DNA of 9,714 bases from Pseudomonadota bacterium (GTDB lineage Bacteria; Pseudomonadota; Gammaproteobacteria; Burkholderiales; Gallionellaceae): positions 1 through 9,714 of the forward strand of contig JAJXTL010000112.1 in NCBI GenBank assembly GCA_021783855.1, read 5' to 3'. A program made the translations under genes and the position numbers. The notes beneath the pieces are model-generated. The model saw only the letters and a list, made by a program, of their open reading frames with translations, was not told the origin of the DNA and made no database searches. This document shows, one piece after another, positions 1-6,411 of the stretch. Each line of letters begins with the position of its first letter. Position 1 is the stretch's first letter.

Positions 1-1
1 G

Positions 2-664
2 ATACGTGAGGAAATCGGCGGCGGGCGTGTGCAGATCAGCGGCAAGATGAGCACCGACGAGGCGCAGGATACCGCACTATTGCTGCGCGCCGGCGCCCTG
101 GCTGCGCCGATGGAAATCATCGAGGAACGCACCGTGGGTCCCAGTCTCGGGGAGGACAATATCGCGCGCGGTTTCAATTCGACCAAGATCGGTTTCATGC
201 TGATTGCGGTGTTCATGGTGGCTTATTACCTGATGTTCGGCACGATTTCCGTGCTGGCGCTGGCGGTGAATCTGTTGTTGCTGGTTGCGCTGTTGTCCAT
301 GCTGCAAGCCACACTGACCCTGCCGGGCATGGCCGGTATCGCGCTGACGCTCGGTATGGCAATCGATTCCAACGTGTTGATCAACGAACGTATACGGGAA
401 GAGCTGCGTAACGGAATTTCGCCGCAGGCGGCGATACACGCAGGCTATGACAATGCCTTTGCTACCATCGTGGACTCGAATATCACCAATCTGATCGCCG
501 GTATTGCGCTGTTTTTGTTTGGCTCAGGCCCGATCAAGGGTTTTGCGGTGGTGCTGTGTCTGGGGATACTGACTTCGATGTTCAGTTCGGTGTTGGTGTC
601 ACGCGCCGCGGTGAATCTGTTTTACGGTCGCCGCGCCAGATTGACCAAGGTCTCGATCGGCTAA
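2..664 (+). CDS. secD: Protein translocase subunit SecD, C-terminal part (5' end outside window)
   Basis: This is the last 220 residues of SecD, the inner-membrane partner of SecF that uses the proton gradient to help SecYEG-SecA export proteins. The reading frame is open from base 2 and ends in TAA at 662-664. The family-typical stretch LLLRAGALAAPMEIIEERTVGPSLG comes in pieces: LLRAGALAAP, then EERTVGPSLG, at the junction of the periplasmic head and the second membrane helix. Hydrophobic segments typical of TM2-TM6 follow. The TM4 motif GMAIDSNVLINERI carries the conserved acidic residue implicated in proton use (Asp at about residue 122 of this fragment) and the downstream NERIREE. The periplasmic P1 domain and TM1 lie upstream of the window. 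secF follows in the same direction, but 227 bp away instead of the usual few bases, because a repeat element fills the gap. Confidence 0.97.
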   Translation: MREEIGGGRVQISGKMSTDEAQDTALLLRAGALAAPMEIIEERTVGPSLGEDNIARGFNSTKIGFMLIAVFMVAYYLMFGTISVLALAVNLLLLVALLSMLQATLTLPGMAGIALTLGMAIDSNVLINERIREELRNGISPQAAIHAGYDNAFATIVDSNITNLIAGIALFLFGSGPIKGFAVVLCLGILTSMFSSVLVSRAAVNLFYGRRARLTKVSIG

Positions 665-849
665 GGAAACGCTTAACAAATCACCCGTTCGCCCTGAGCT
701 TGTCGAAGGGTTTATATAATAGTTTGATTATTAATGATTTAATCCGGCCATGGTTCGACGGGCTCTGGTGAAACAACTAAGTTCTGACTAAGCACGATAA
801 ACCAGTGCAAGTCATCACTTAACCACGAACGGATTAAATCAGCGTTTCC
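665..849. repeat. MITE/REP-like intergenic element with inverted ends between secD and secF
   Basis: This non-coding element begins at the base after the secD stop codon. Its outermost 9 bases, GGAAACGCT (665-673), are matched by the reverse complement at 841-849. Read inward from both ends, the arms stay similar: the left reaches CCCGTTCGCCCTGAG (684-698) and the right, on the minus strand, reaches CCGTTCGTGG. An internal perfect 12-bp inverted pair lies at 735-746 and 830-841 (TGATTTAATCCG). The core CCCTGAGCTTGTCGAAGGG (691-709) and the related GGTTCGACGGGCTC (752-765) resemble REP-type sequences that I recall as frequent between genes of betaproteobacteria. No coding potential is seen. 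It is probably a non-autonomous element mobilised in trans, for example by a REP-associated tyrosine transposase, but that is inference. Confidence 0.7.
715..720 (+). promoter_or_regulatory. Possible -10 hexamer inside the repeat element
   Basis: A perfect TATAAT lies within an AT-rich patch (about 709-742) of the element upstream of secF. No convincing -35 hexamer sits 16-18 bp upstream, so this is a weak candidate. If active, it would give secF its own transcript starting about 165 bp before its start codon. Confidence 0.2.
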
Positions 850-891
850 CTAACAATTCTCTCGCATTAGGCGAGGGGCAGAGGAATAAAT

Positions 892-1824
892 ATGGAATTT
901 TTCAGAATTAAACACGACATTCCGTTCATGAGTTATGGGCGCTACACTACTTCGATTTCGCTGGTGACGTTCCTGTTTGCAGTATTTTTTCTGGCGACTA
1001 AAGGGCTGAACTTCGGGGTGGACTTTACCGGCGGGACGGTGCTTGAGGTGCATTACGCACAGCCTGCGGATCTGACCAAAGTGCGCGAACAATTGACGGC
1101 CTCGAAACTGCCGGACGCGATGGTGCAGAACTTTGGTTCCAGTCGTGACGTGCTGATTCAGATACCATTAAAACAGAACGTTGCAGGCGCCAAGCTGAGC
1201 GATCAGGTGATGGCCGCCCTGCGCAGCCAGGATGCCGGCGTAGAAATGCGTCGCGTGGAGTTCGTCGGCCCCCAGGTGGGCAAGGATCTTGTCGACAACG
1301 GTGCGATGGCGTTGTTGCTGGTCAGTTTGGGTATCGTCGGTTACTTGTGGATACGCTTCGAGTGGAAATTCGGGCTGTCCGCGATCATCGCCAACTTGCA
1401 TGACGTGGTGATCATTCTGGGTTTCTTCGCCTTCTTTCAGTGGGAGTTCTCGTTGTCAGTGCTGGCGGCGGTGTTGGCAGTGCTGGGATACTCGGTGAAT
1501 GAATCGGTGGTGGTGTTTGACCGTATCCGTGAAAACTTCCGCAAGATGCGCAAGGCGGAAGTCACCGAGATTATCGACAATGCGATCACACGTACCATGT
1601 CGCGCACCATCATCACCCACGGTTGCACACAGATGATGGTGTGTGCCATGTTGTTTCTGGGCGGCGAGACGCTGCACTATTTTGCAATGGCTTTAACGAT
1701 CGGAATTATGTTCAGTATTTATTCTTCGGTGCTGGTCGCAAGCCCGATCCTGTTATGGCTGGGCGTGTCGCGCGAGGACTTCATCAAACCGGAAAAGGTT
1801 GAAGCGGAAGAAGTGTTGCCTTAA
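892..1824 (+). CDS. secF: Protein translocase subunit SecF
   Basis: SecF (310 aa) pairs with SecD in the inner membrane and promotes the late, proton-driven stage of Sec export. The N-terminal membrane helix spans about residues 18-36. It is followed by the SecF signature GVDFTGGTVLEV (42-53) and the small periplasmic domain (about 54-133). The C-terminal five-helix block starts near residue 136. It contains IANLHDVVI (167-174) and GYSVNESVVVFDRIREN (199-215), the classic SecF TM4 region with its acidic residues, then TRTMSRTIITHG (233-244) and a final helix near 265-291. The start is supported by AGAGGA-like bases at 880-885, six bases before the ATG. Length is normal for the family. Its separation from secD by a repeat element is unusual for this operon; whether secF is co-transcribed with secD or has its own promoter cannot be decided from sequence. 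Confidence 0.97.
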   Translation: MEFFRIKHDIPFMSYGRYTTSISLVTFLFAVFFLATKGLNFGVDFTGGTVLEVHYAQPADLTKVREQLTASKLPDAMVQNFGSSRDVLIQIPLKQNVAGAKLSDQVMAALRSQDAGVEMRRVEFVGPQVGKDLVDNGAMALLLVSLGIVGYLWIRFEWKFGLSAIIANLHDVVIILGFFAFFQWEFSLSVLAAVLAVLGYSVNESVVVFDRIRENFRKMRKAEVTEIIDNAITRTMSRTIITHGCTQMMVCAMLFLGGETLHYFAMALTIGIMFSIYSSVLVASPILLWLGVSREDFIKPEKVEAEEVLP

Positions 1825-1830
1825 AAGACG

Positions 1831-1895
1831 GTTAACAGTTTCCGGTTTACCGTTTGCTGTTAACTGAAAACCGTAAACTGAAAACTGAAAACTGT
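1831..1895. repeat. Heptamer-period inverted repeat array between secF and dedA
   Basis: Four degenerate 7-bp units of the form CNGTTTN begin at 1836, 1843, 1850 and 1857. They run into five units of the form ACTGAAA or close variants, starting at 1863, 1870, 1877, 1884 and 1891. The second block is the approximate reverse complement of the first. The outer part includes a perfect 8-bp inverted pair GTTAACAG/CTGTTAAC (1831-1838 and 1857-1864). The transcript could fold into an imperfect hairpin, but there is no following T-run, so it is not a convincing intrinsic terminator. Confidence 0.6.
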
Positions 1896-1915
1896 CTTAT
1901 AGAACTGGAATATTT

Positions 1916-2557
1916 TTGGAATTGCTGACGGCCTTTATTGATCTGCTTCTGCATCTGGATGCGCACCTGATGATACTGGTGCAACACTACGGGGCATGGG
2001 TATACGGCATCCTTTTTCTGATCATTTTCGCGGAGACAGGGCTGGTGTTCGCCCCTTTTTTGCCGGGCGATTCGCTGCTTTTTGTCGCTGGCGCTTTGTG
2101 CGGTCTGGGCGCGTTGCGGTTGGAATGGCTGATGCCCTGTTTGATGCTGGCGGCGGTCAGCGGCGACAACACCAACTACTGGGTGGGGCGACTGATCGGC
2201 ATGCGACTTTTTCATCGCGTCAAAGGGCGCTTTATCAAGCGTGAACATCTGGACAGGACGCATGCCTTTTATGAAAAACATGGCGGCAAGACTATCGTCA
2301 TTGCTCGTTTCATGCCCATCATTCGTACTTTTGCGCCCTTTGTTGCGGGCATAGGCATGATGCGCTACCGCATGTTTGTGTTATATAGCGTGCTGGGCAG
2401 TATTGCCTGGATAGCCAGCCTGACTGTGACGGGCTATCTTTTTGGCAACATTCCGCTGATTAAGAATAACCTTACGCTGATCATCCTCGCTGTCATCCTG
2501 CTGTCTTTTCTTCCCGCTTTGTTCGGGTATCTACGCCATCGTATGCGTGCTGCGTAA
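1916..2557 (+). CDS. DedA-family inner-membrane protein
   Basis: This 213-residue polytopic protein belongs to the DedA (SNARE-associated/VTT) family. Members act in membrane homeostasis, and some bacterial members have been shown to flip phospholipids or undecaprenyl phosphate; the substrate here is unknown. The residues essential in E. coli YqjA/YghB are present at nearly the same positions: Glu40 (FAETG), Asp52 in FLPGDSLLF, Arg131 and Arg137 in ARFMPIIRTFAPFVAG. Membrane segments are at about 28-62, 68-82, 135-176 and 186-206, with the re-entrant loops expected of the fold. No ATG fits: the frame opens with TTG at 1916, preceded by a weak GGAA at 1907-1910. The next in-frame ATG (residue 19) would remove part of the amphipathic N-terminus. 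It lies 91 bp after secF on the same strand and may be co-transcribed with it. Confidence 0.9.
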   Translation: MELLTAFIDLLLHLDAHLMILVQHYGAWVYGILFLIIFAETGLVFAPFLPGDSLLFVAGALCGLGALRLEWLMPCLMLAAVSGDNTNYWVGRLIGMRLFHRVKGRFIKREHLDRTHAFYEKHGGKTIVIARFMPIIRTFAPFVAGIGMMRYRMFVLYSVLGSIAWIASLTVTGYLFGNIPLIKNNLTLIILAVILLSFLPALFGYLRHRMRAA

Positions 2558-2649
2558 AAAAGCAGGATTGAGGATCGAGAGAAAAGCCAAAAGTGGTGCT
2601 CTGGTTTGCTCACCATTCCCTGCTTATCACTCCCCCTTTTCGTAAGTTC

Positions 2650-2680
2650 TTGAACAATTTTCCCCGGCCAGGGTCATAAT
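2650..2680 (+). promoter_or_regulatory. Candidate promoter for the glycine-zipper gene
   Basis: TTGAAC (2650-2655) and CATAAT (2675-2680) resemble sigma70 -35 and -10 hexamers, but the 19-bp spacer is longer than the optimum. A start near 2687 would put the octamer repeats at the very 5' end of the transcript. This is a tentative assignment. Confidence 0.35.
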
Positions 2681-2688
2681 GGCATTCC

Positions 2689-2719
2689 GGACATGCGGAC
2701 ATGCGGACATGCGGACATT
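2689..2719 (+). repeat. 8-bp tandem repeat in the leader of the glycine-zipper gene
   Basis: The unit GGACATGC occurs three times without change (2689-2696, 2697-2704, 2705-2712) and a partial fourth copy GGACATT ends at 2719. It stops two bases before the Shine-Dalgarno stretch. Short perfect tandem repeats of this kind can change copy number by polymerase slippage, and here that would alter leader length or promoter-to-RBS distance without touching the coding frame. Confidence 0.9.
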
Positions 2720-2721
2720 CT

Positions 2722-2729
2722 GGGGAGGA
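2722..2729 (+). promoter_or_regulatory. Strong Shine-Dalgarno that sets the start at 2736
   Basis: GGGGAGGA ends six bases before the ATG at 2736. This decides against the longer in-frame ATG at 2679, which has no such site and would run through the octamer repeats. Confidence 0.85.
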
Positions 2730-2735
2730 TTTAAA

Positions 2736-3524
2736 ATGAAAAAGAGTTCAATAGTGAAACTACTAGCCAATCGACTAAGTCCGCCAAAAGTGCAGACTAA
2801 GTCGCTGGTTATGGCGTTGAGCCTCATTCCTTTGTTTGGTTCTGTGTATGCGGCCGATTTTTTTGATACGGCACGTGTGGTATCGAGTACGCCGGTTTAT
2901 GAGCGCATCAATGAACCGCGTCGCGAGTGCTCGACAGAGACTGTGCAGAGAGCCCCGCAAGATCGTTCCATGACGGGTGCGGTGGTAGGCGGTGTGGCCG
3001 GTGGCCTGCTGGGTAGTCGTGTAGGCGGCGGGCATGGCAATACGGCTGCCACCGCAGCCGGCGCTGTGGCAGGTGCGGTAGTGGGTGATAACGTATCCAA
3101 TCCGGACAGCAGCCATTCGCCGGGAGGCAGTATCGTTGGCGGAATAGCCGGCGCTTTGCTTGGCAGTCAGGTGGGTGGTGGCTCAGGTCAGAAAGCTGCG
3201 GCAGCAGCAGGGGGTGTCGCAGGGGTATTGATCGGGGATCGTGTTGCCAATCCTGATAAGCCTGTCAGTCAGCAGATCGAACGTTGTCGTGATGTGGATA
3301 ACTTCCATGACGTCATCAGAGGTTATACCGTGACCTACCGCTACAACGGCAAAGATGCCACTGTCACTCTGCCTTATCAGCCCGGCAATACGGTCCAGGT
3401 TGGGGTCAGTCTGATTCAGGATCAGAGCAAAGAAAGCGGCTATCAGGATAGCAGGTCGTACCGGCAGAATGACAGACGGTACAGGGGTGATGACAGAGGT
3501 TACCCCCAGGGTAGCCGGAATTAG
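2736..3524 (+). CDS. Exported protein with two tandem glycine-zipper (2TM) domains
   Basis: This 262-residue protein has a basic N-region and a hydrophobic core (about 23-37) ending SVYA|ADF, a good signal peptidase I site after residue 39. There is no lipobox cysteine, unlike SlyB and other 17-kDa-antigen relatives. Two glycine-zipper modules follow at 81-119 and 131-169, each with a small-residue helix (GAVVGGVAGGLLG, then GSIVGGIAGALLG), a GGG turn and an alanine-rich second helix ending IGD or VGD. The modules align without gaps at a 50-residue offset. The region after residue 180 (ERCRDVDNFHDVIRGYTVTY) and TLPYQPGNTVQVGV are typical of the family. The tail (235-262) is rich in Arg, Tyr, Asp and Gln. 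Cys65 and Cys184 flank the zippers and might form a disulfide. Outer-membrane or periplasmic location is inferred; the molecular role is not known to me. Confidence 0.85.
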   Translation: MKKSSIVKLLANRLSPPKVQTKSLVMALSLIPLFGSVYAADFFDTARVVSSTPVYERINEPRRECSTETVQRAPQDRSMTGAVVGGVAGGLLGSRVGGGHGNTAATAAGAVAGAVVGDNVSNPDSSHSPGGSIVGGIAGALLGSQVGGGSGQKAAAAAGGVAGVLIGDRVANPDKPVSQQIERCRDVDNFHDVIRGYTVTYRYNGKDATVTLPYQPGNTVQVGVSLIQDQSKESGYQDSRSYRQNDRRYRGDDRGYPQGSRN

Positions 3525-3561
3525 TGTTTTATGCTTGAAGTGAGTTAGTTTGCCGTTCAGA

Positions 3562-3595
3562 ATGAATAAAGCCCGGATATCCGGGCTTTATTCAT
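3562..3595. terminator. Bidirectional terminator: perfect 34-bp palindrome
   Basis: Positions 3562-3578 and 3579-3595 are exact reverse complements. The GC core GCCCGG/CCGGGC surrounds ATAT and is flanked by AATAAA/TTTATT, giving an A-rich foot and a short U-rich tail in either direction. It sits 37 bp after the plus-strand glycine-zipper gene and 125 bp after the minus-strand pstB stop, so it can end both convergent transcripts. Confidence 0.75.
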
Positions 3596-3625
3596 GGCGG
3601 GTCGGGCTACGTGCCGGATATTGCT

Positions 3626-3675
3626 CGCTCCGACACGCCGCGAGGGAGCGCCTGTGTCCCCACGCAGCGCGTGGG
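3626..3675. repeat. Pair of REP-like hairpins downstream of pstB
   Basis: Two adjacent inverted repeats occur here. CGCTCC (3626-3631) pairs with GGAGCG (3645-3650). CCCACGC (3659-3665) pairs with GCGTGGG (3669-3675) over a 3-base loop. The second resembles a hairpin that I recall as a common interspersed repeat in proteobacteria (a CCCACGC-loop-GCGTGGGAAC form). It may protect the 3' end of the pst transcript, or be a REP-type element. The rest of 3596-3720 shows no gene. Confidence 0.5.
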
Positions 3676-3720
3676 AACAAGCGGCATAGTCTGTTGTTTC
3701 GCTGTTATATAACTGGCAGA

Positions 3721-4494
3721 TCAGCCAAAGCGACCAGTAATATAATCTTCGGTTTCCTTGCGTTTCGGGTTGGTGAAAACCGTGCTGGTATCGCCGAACT
3801 CGACCAGATCGCCCAGATACATGTAAGCCGTGTAATCGGAGACGCGCGCGGCCTGCTGCATGTTGTGGGTGACGATGACGATGGTGAAGTCTTCCTTGAG
3901 CTCATCGATCAGTTTTTCGATGTGGGCCGTTGAAATCGGGTCAAGTGCCGAGGTCGGTTCATCCAGCAACAGCACCTCAGGTTTAACGGCGATGGCGCGT
4001 GCAATGCACAGGCGCTGCTGTTGACCGCCGGATAAACCCATGCCGCTTTGTTTCAACTTGTCTTTGACTTCAACCCACAGCGCCGCCTTTTTTAACGCCC
4101 ATTCCACGCGCTCATCCATGTCGTTCTTGGAGAGGTTGTGGTAAAGCTTGACGCCGAACGCGATGTTGTCATAAATGGACATCGGGAACGGGGTCGGCTT
4201 CTGGAATACCATGCCGATTTTTGCGCGTAACTTGTTGAGATCCTGATGTTTGTCGAGAATATTGTCACCATCGAGCATGATGGAACCTGTGGCGGTCTGC
4301 TGCGGGTAGAGCTGATACATGCGATTGAAGGTGCGCAGCAGGGTGGATTTTCCGCAGCCTGACGGGCCGATGAAAGCCGTTACCTTTTTTTCGGCAATGT
4401 CGAGATTGATATTTTTCAGAGCGAGGTACTTGCCGTAATAGAAATTAAGGTCTTTGACCACGATTCTAGGAGTGGCATGGTTTGCAGCGTTCAT
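3721..4494 (-). CDS. pstB: Phosphate ABC transporter ATP-binding protein PstB
   Basis: PstB is the cytoplasmic ATPase that powers high-affinity phosphate import through PstC-PstA. From the ATG at 4494 it has 257 residues, normal for the family. All ABC motifs are intact (numbered from this ATG): Walker [10 protein letters not shown] (43-51), Q-loop [16 protein letters not shown] (95-110) with the PstB-specific PTPFPMS, signature LSGGQQQR (154-161), Walker [14 protein letters not shown] (174-186) and the switch histidine in IVTHNMQQA (207-215). AAGG at 4505-4502, seven bases upstream, favours the ATG over the in-frame TTG at 4500. The gene starts 12 bp after the pstA stop, so it is translationally linked to the operon. 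No phoU follows; a terminator-like palindrome and a convergent gene close the operon. Confidence 0.97.
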   Translation of the reverse strand: MNAANHATPRIVVKDLNFYYGKYLALKNINLDIAEKKVTAFIGPSGCGKSTLLRTFNRMYQLYPQQTATGSIMLDGDNILDKHQDLNKLRAKIGMVFQKPTPFPMSIYDNIAFGVKLYHNLSKNDMDERVEWALKKAALWVEVKDKLKQSGMGLSGGQQQRLCIARAIAVKPEVLLLDEPTSALDPISTAHIEKLIDELKEDFTIVIVTHNMQQAARVSDYTAYMYLGDLVEFGDTSTVFTNPKRKETEDYITGRFG

Positions 4495-4506
4495 ATTCAA
4501 GCCTTG

Positions 4507-5352
4507 TTAATGAGTTGAAGCACGTTGACGGAACAATACACGCGCCATGATGTTGAGCGTCAGGACGCTGGCTGTAATCAGCAAGGCGCCGCCCCAGGCA
4601 AGATCCTGCCAGTCTGCGTAGGGGCTCATGGCGAACTGGAAGATTACCACCGGTAAATTGGCCATCGGCTGGTTCATATTGCTGTTCCAGAACTGATTGT
4701 TGAGCGAGGTGAACAACAGCGGTGCAGTCTCACCACTGATGCGCGCAATGCCCAGCATGACTCCGGTGATGATGCCCGCGCGCGCGGCTCTTAAGGTGAC
4801 AAAGCTGATGATTTGCCATTGTGGCGCGCCGAGTGCTGCTGCCGCTTCGCGTAGTGTGCTGGGGATCAGACGCAACATATTTTCAGTGGTGCGGATCACA
4901 ATCGGAATCACGATGATGGCCAGCGCCATGGTTCCCGCCCAGCCGGAAAAGTGTTTGACCTGTACGACATACACTTCATAAATAAACAGGCCAATTACGA
5001 TGGAGGGCGCGGACAGCAGAATATCGTTGATGAATCGGGTGACCGGCGCCAGCCAGCCGCGATGACCGTATTCGGCAAGGTAGGTGCCGGCCATGATGCC
5101 GATGGGCGTGCCCACCAGGGTGCCGCCCGCTGTCATCAGCAGGCTGCCGTAAATGGCATTGAGCAGGCCGCCCGAACTGCCCGGCGGTGGCGTCATCTGC
5201 GAAAACAGCTTGGGTGTGAGCGACGACAGGCCGTGATCCAGCAAAGTCCACAGTATCCAGCATAGCCAGAACAGACCGAAGGCCATGGCCAGTATGGCAA
5301 CAGTGAGGCCGATGGCGTTGGTGAGGCGACGCCTTGCGTATAAATCAAACAT
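4507..5352 (-). CDS. pstA: Phosphate ABC transporter permease PstA
   Basis: PstA (281 aa) is one of the two inner-membrane permeases of the phosphate importer. It has an N-terminal helix (about 13-36), a periplasmic loop with TPPPGSSGG (54-62), and a core permease domain beginning near 65. The cytoplasmic EAA coupling loop for PstB reads [13 protein letters not shown] (168-180), followed by [18 protein letters not shown] (197-214), a PstA hallmark. The ATG overlaps the pstC stop codon by one base (TAATG on the minus strand), a classic coupling arrangement. GGAAAGG at 5366-5360 provides a ribosome-binding site inside the pstC end. Length and all motifs are ordinary. Confidence 0.96.
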   Translation of the reverse strand: MFDLYARRRLTNAIGLTVAILAMAFGLFWLCWILWTLLDHGLSSLTPKLFSQMTPPPGSSGGLLNAIYGSLLMTAGGTLVGTPIGIMAGTYLAEYGHRGWLAPVTRFINDILLSAPSIVIGLFIYEVYVVQVKHFSGWAGTMALAIIVIPIVIRTTENMLRLIPSTLREAAAALGAPQWQIISFVTLRAARAGIITGVMLGIARISGETAPLLFTSLNNQFWNSNMNQPMANLPVVIFQFAMSPYADWQDLAWGGALLITASVLTLNIMARVLFRQRASTH

Positions 5353-6314
5353 TACGAGACCTTTCCTTCACGTTGTCCAAGTTGGTAGAGCATGTAGCGT
5401 GCGAGTGACAGCACCACAAAAGTGATGAAGAACAGAACCAGGCCAAGCTCGACCAGCGAAGAGGTATAAAGATCGCCTACCGCTTCAGTGAATTCGTTGG
5501 CCAGCGCCGAGGATATGCTGTTGCCCGGATTGAGCAACGACTTGGAGAGCTCATGGGCATTGCCGATGACGAAGGTGACGGCCATGGTTTCGCCCAGCGC
5601 ACGTCCCAGCCCCAGCATGATGCCGCCGACCACGCCTACCTTGGTGTAGGGCAGCACGATGCTCATCATCACTTCCCAGGTGGTCGAGCCCAGGCCGTAG
5701 GCGGATTCCTTGAGCATCACGGGGACGACATCAAACACGTCGCGCATCACGGCAGAAATGAATGGAATCACCATGATGGCCAGTATGATGCTGGCGGTGA
5801 GGATGCCGATGCCCATAGGCGGGCCGGAAAAGAACGGGCCGATGTAGGGCAACGGGCCGACGTGATCGTTGAGCCAGGGTTCAATATGATCGGCAAACAT
5901 GGGCGCAAATACGAACAGACCCCACATGCCGTAAATGATGCTGGGTATACCCGCCAGCAGTTCTATGGCGACACCCAATGGGCGGCGCAGGATGCGCGGC
6001 GAGAGTTCGGTCAGAAACAGGGCGATGCCGAAGCTGACCGGTATGGCGATCAGCAGGGCGATAAATGAAGTGACAAGCGTGCCTACGATGGGTATCAGTG
6101 CGCCAAAGTGGTCGGTCACCGGATCCCAGTCTGGACTTATCAGAAAGCCGAAACCGAATGCATGTATCGCGGGCATGCTGCCCTTGATCAGCGAAAAAAG
6201 AATAGCCGCCAGCAATACCAGTACGCCGGATGCGGCCAGGCGCGTCAGGTTACGGAACAGGGAGTCCATGAGAGTTTGCCGTTTGAGGCGTGCTTCTTGT
6301 AATAGCGTCGACAT
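5352..6314 (-). CDS. pstC: Phosphate ABC transporter permease PstC
   Basis: PstC (320 aa) forms the transmembrane channel with PstA. It has a hydrophobic N-terminal helix (about 26-44), the short periplasmic stretch [14 protein letters not shown] (59-72) typical of PstC, and then the permease core from about 73. Further landmarks are [17 protein letters not shown] (119-135) and the EAA loop [14 protein letters not shown] (202-215). [18 protein letters not shown] (235-252) carries the conserved arginine and glutamate near the substrate path. The chosen ATG at 6314 lacks a clear Shine-Dalgarno sequence. The next ATG (residue 16) is no better placed, so the longer form is kept. The gene is separated from pstS by a 97-bp gap that holds a strong hairpin. 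Confidence 0.96.
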   Translation of the reverse strand: MSTLLQEARLKRQTLMDSLFRNLTRLAASGVLVLLAAILFSLIKGSMPAIHAFGFGFLISPDWDPVTDHFGALIPIVGTLVTSFIALLIAIPVSFGIALFLTELSPRILRRPLGVAIELLAGIPSIIYGMWGLFVFAPMFADHIEPWLNDHVGPLPYIGPFFSGPPMGIGILTASIILAIMVIPFISAVMRDVFDVVPVMLKESAYGLGSTTWEVMMSIVLPYTKVGVVGGIMLGLGRALGETMAVTFVIGNAHELSKSLLNPGNSISSALANEFTEAVGDLYTSSLVELGLVLFFITFVVLSLARYMLYQLGQREGKVS

Positions 6315-6348
6315 AGAAATTTATTGGTTGGTTGACGGCCTGACTACA

Positions 6349-6378
6349 AAACACGAGGGGCAACAGCCCCTCGTGTTT
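6349..6378 (-). terminator. Hairpin between pstS and pstC (partial terminator or mRNA stabiliser)
   Basis: A 12-bp perfect stem (6349-6360 with 6367-6378, AAACACGAGGGG on either strand) closes a 6-base loop. On the minus strand it is followed by only a short U-run (GUGUUUUGUAG). It is well placed to attenuate transcription after pstS, giving more binding protein than permease, or to protect the 3' end of a processed pstS mRNA. Differential expression of this kind is common for binding-protein operons; it is inferred here. Confidence 0.7.
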
Positions 6379-6386
6379 ATCATAGT

Positions 6387-6395
6387 ATTATATCA
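6387..6395 (-). promoter_or_regulatory. Possible extended -10 promoter before pstC
   Basis: On the minus strand TGATATAAT (6395-6387) gives a perfect -10 hexamer with the TGn extension. No good -35 is present. A start near 6380 would place the pstS-pstC hairpin at the 5' end of a pstCAB transcript. Speculative. Confidence 0.25.
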
Positions 6396-6411
6396 GTCAC
6401 GTTTCTATTGT

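Noticed and set aside
77..439. Long open frame on the minus strand inside secD
   Set aside because: It is antisense to well-recognised SecD sequence, rich in His/Gln/Arg as expected of a shadow frame, with no recognisable domain.
556..771. 71-residue plus-strand frame running from the secD end into the repeat element
   Set aside because: It is out of frame with SecD for its first half and translates repeat DNA for the rest.
1847..2281. 144-residue minus-strand open frame over the start of the DedA gene
   Set aside because: The opposite strand carries intact DedA with all essential residues; this frame starts inside it and ends in the heptamer array.
2689..2719. CRISPR array
   Set aside because: Units are 8 bp and directly abutting, with no spacers.
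2679..2735. Longer N-terminus for the glycine-zipper protein
   Set aside because: It would translate the octamer repeats, lacks a Shine-Dalgarno site and would bury the signal peptide; the strong site at 2722-2729 supports the start at 2736.
3550..3933. 127-residue plus-strand frame through the terminator into pstB
   Set aside because: It reads through a palindromic terminator and then antisense to conserved PstB sequence.
5553..6068. 171-residue open frame on the plus strand inside pstC
   Set aside because: Antisense shadow of PstC; low-complexity His/Asp/Gly/Gln composition and no Shine-Dalgarno or family match.
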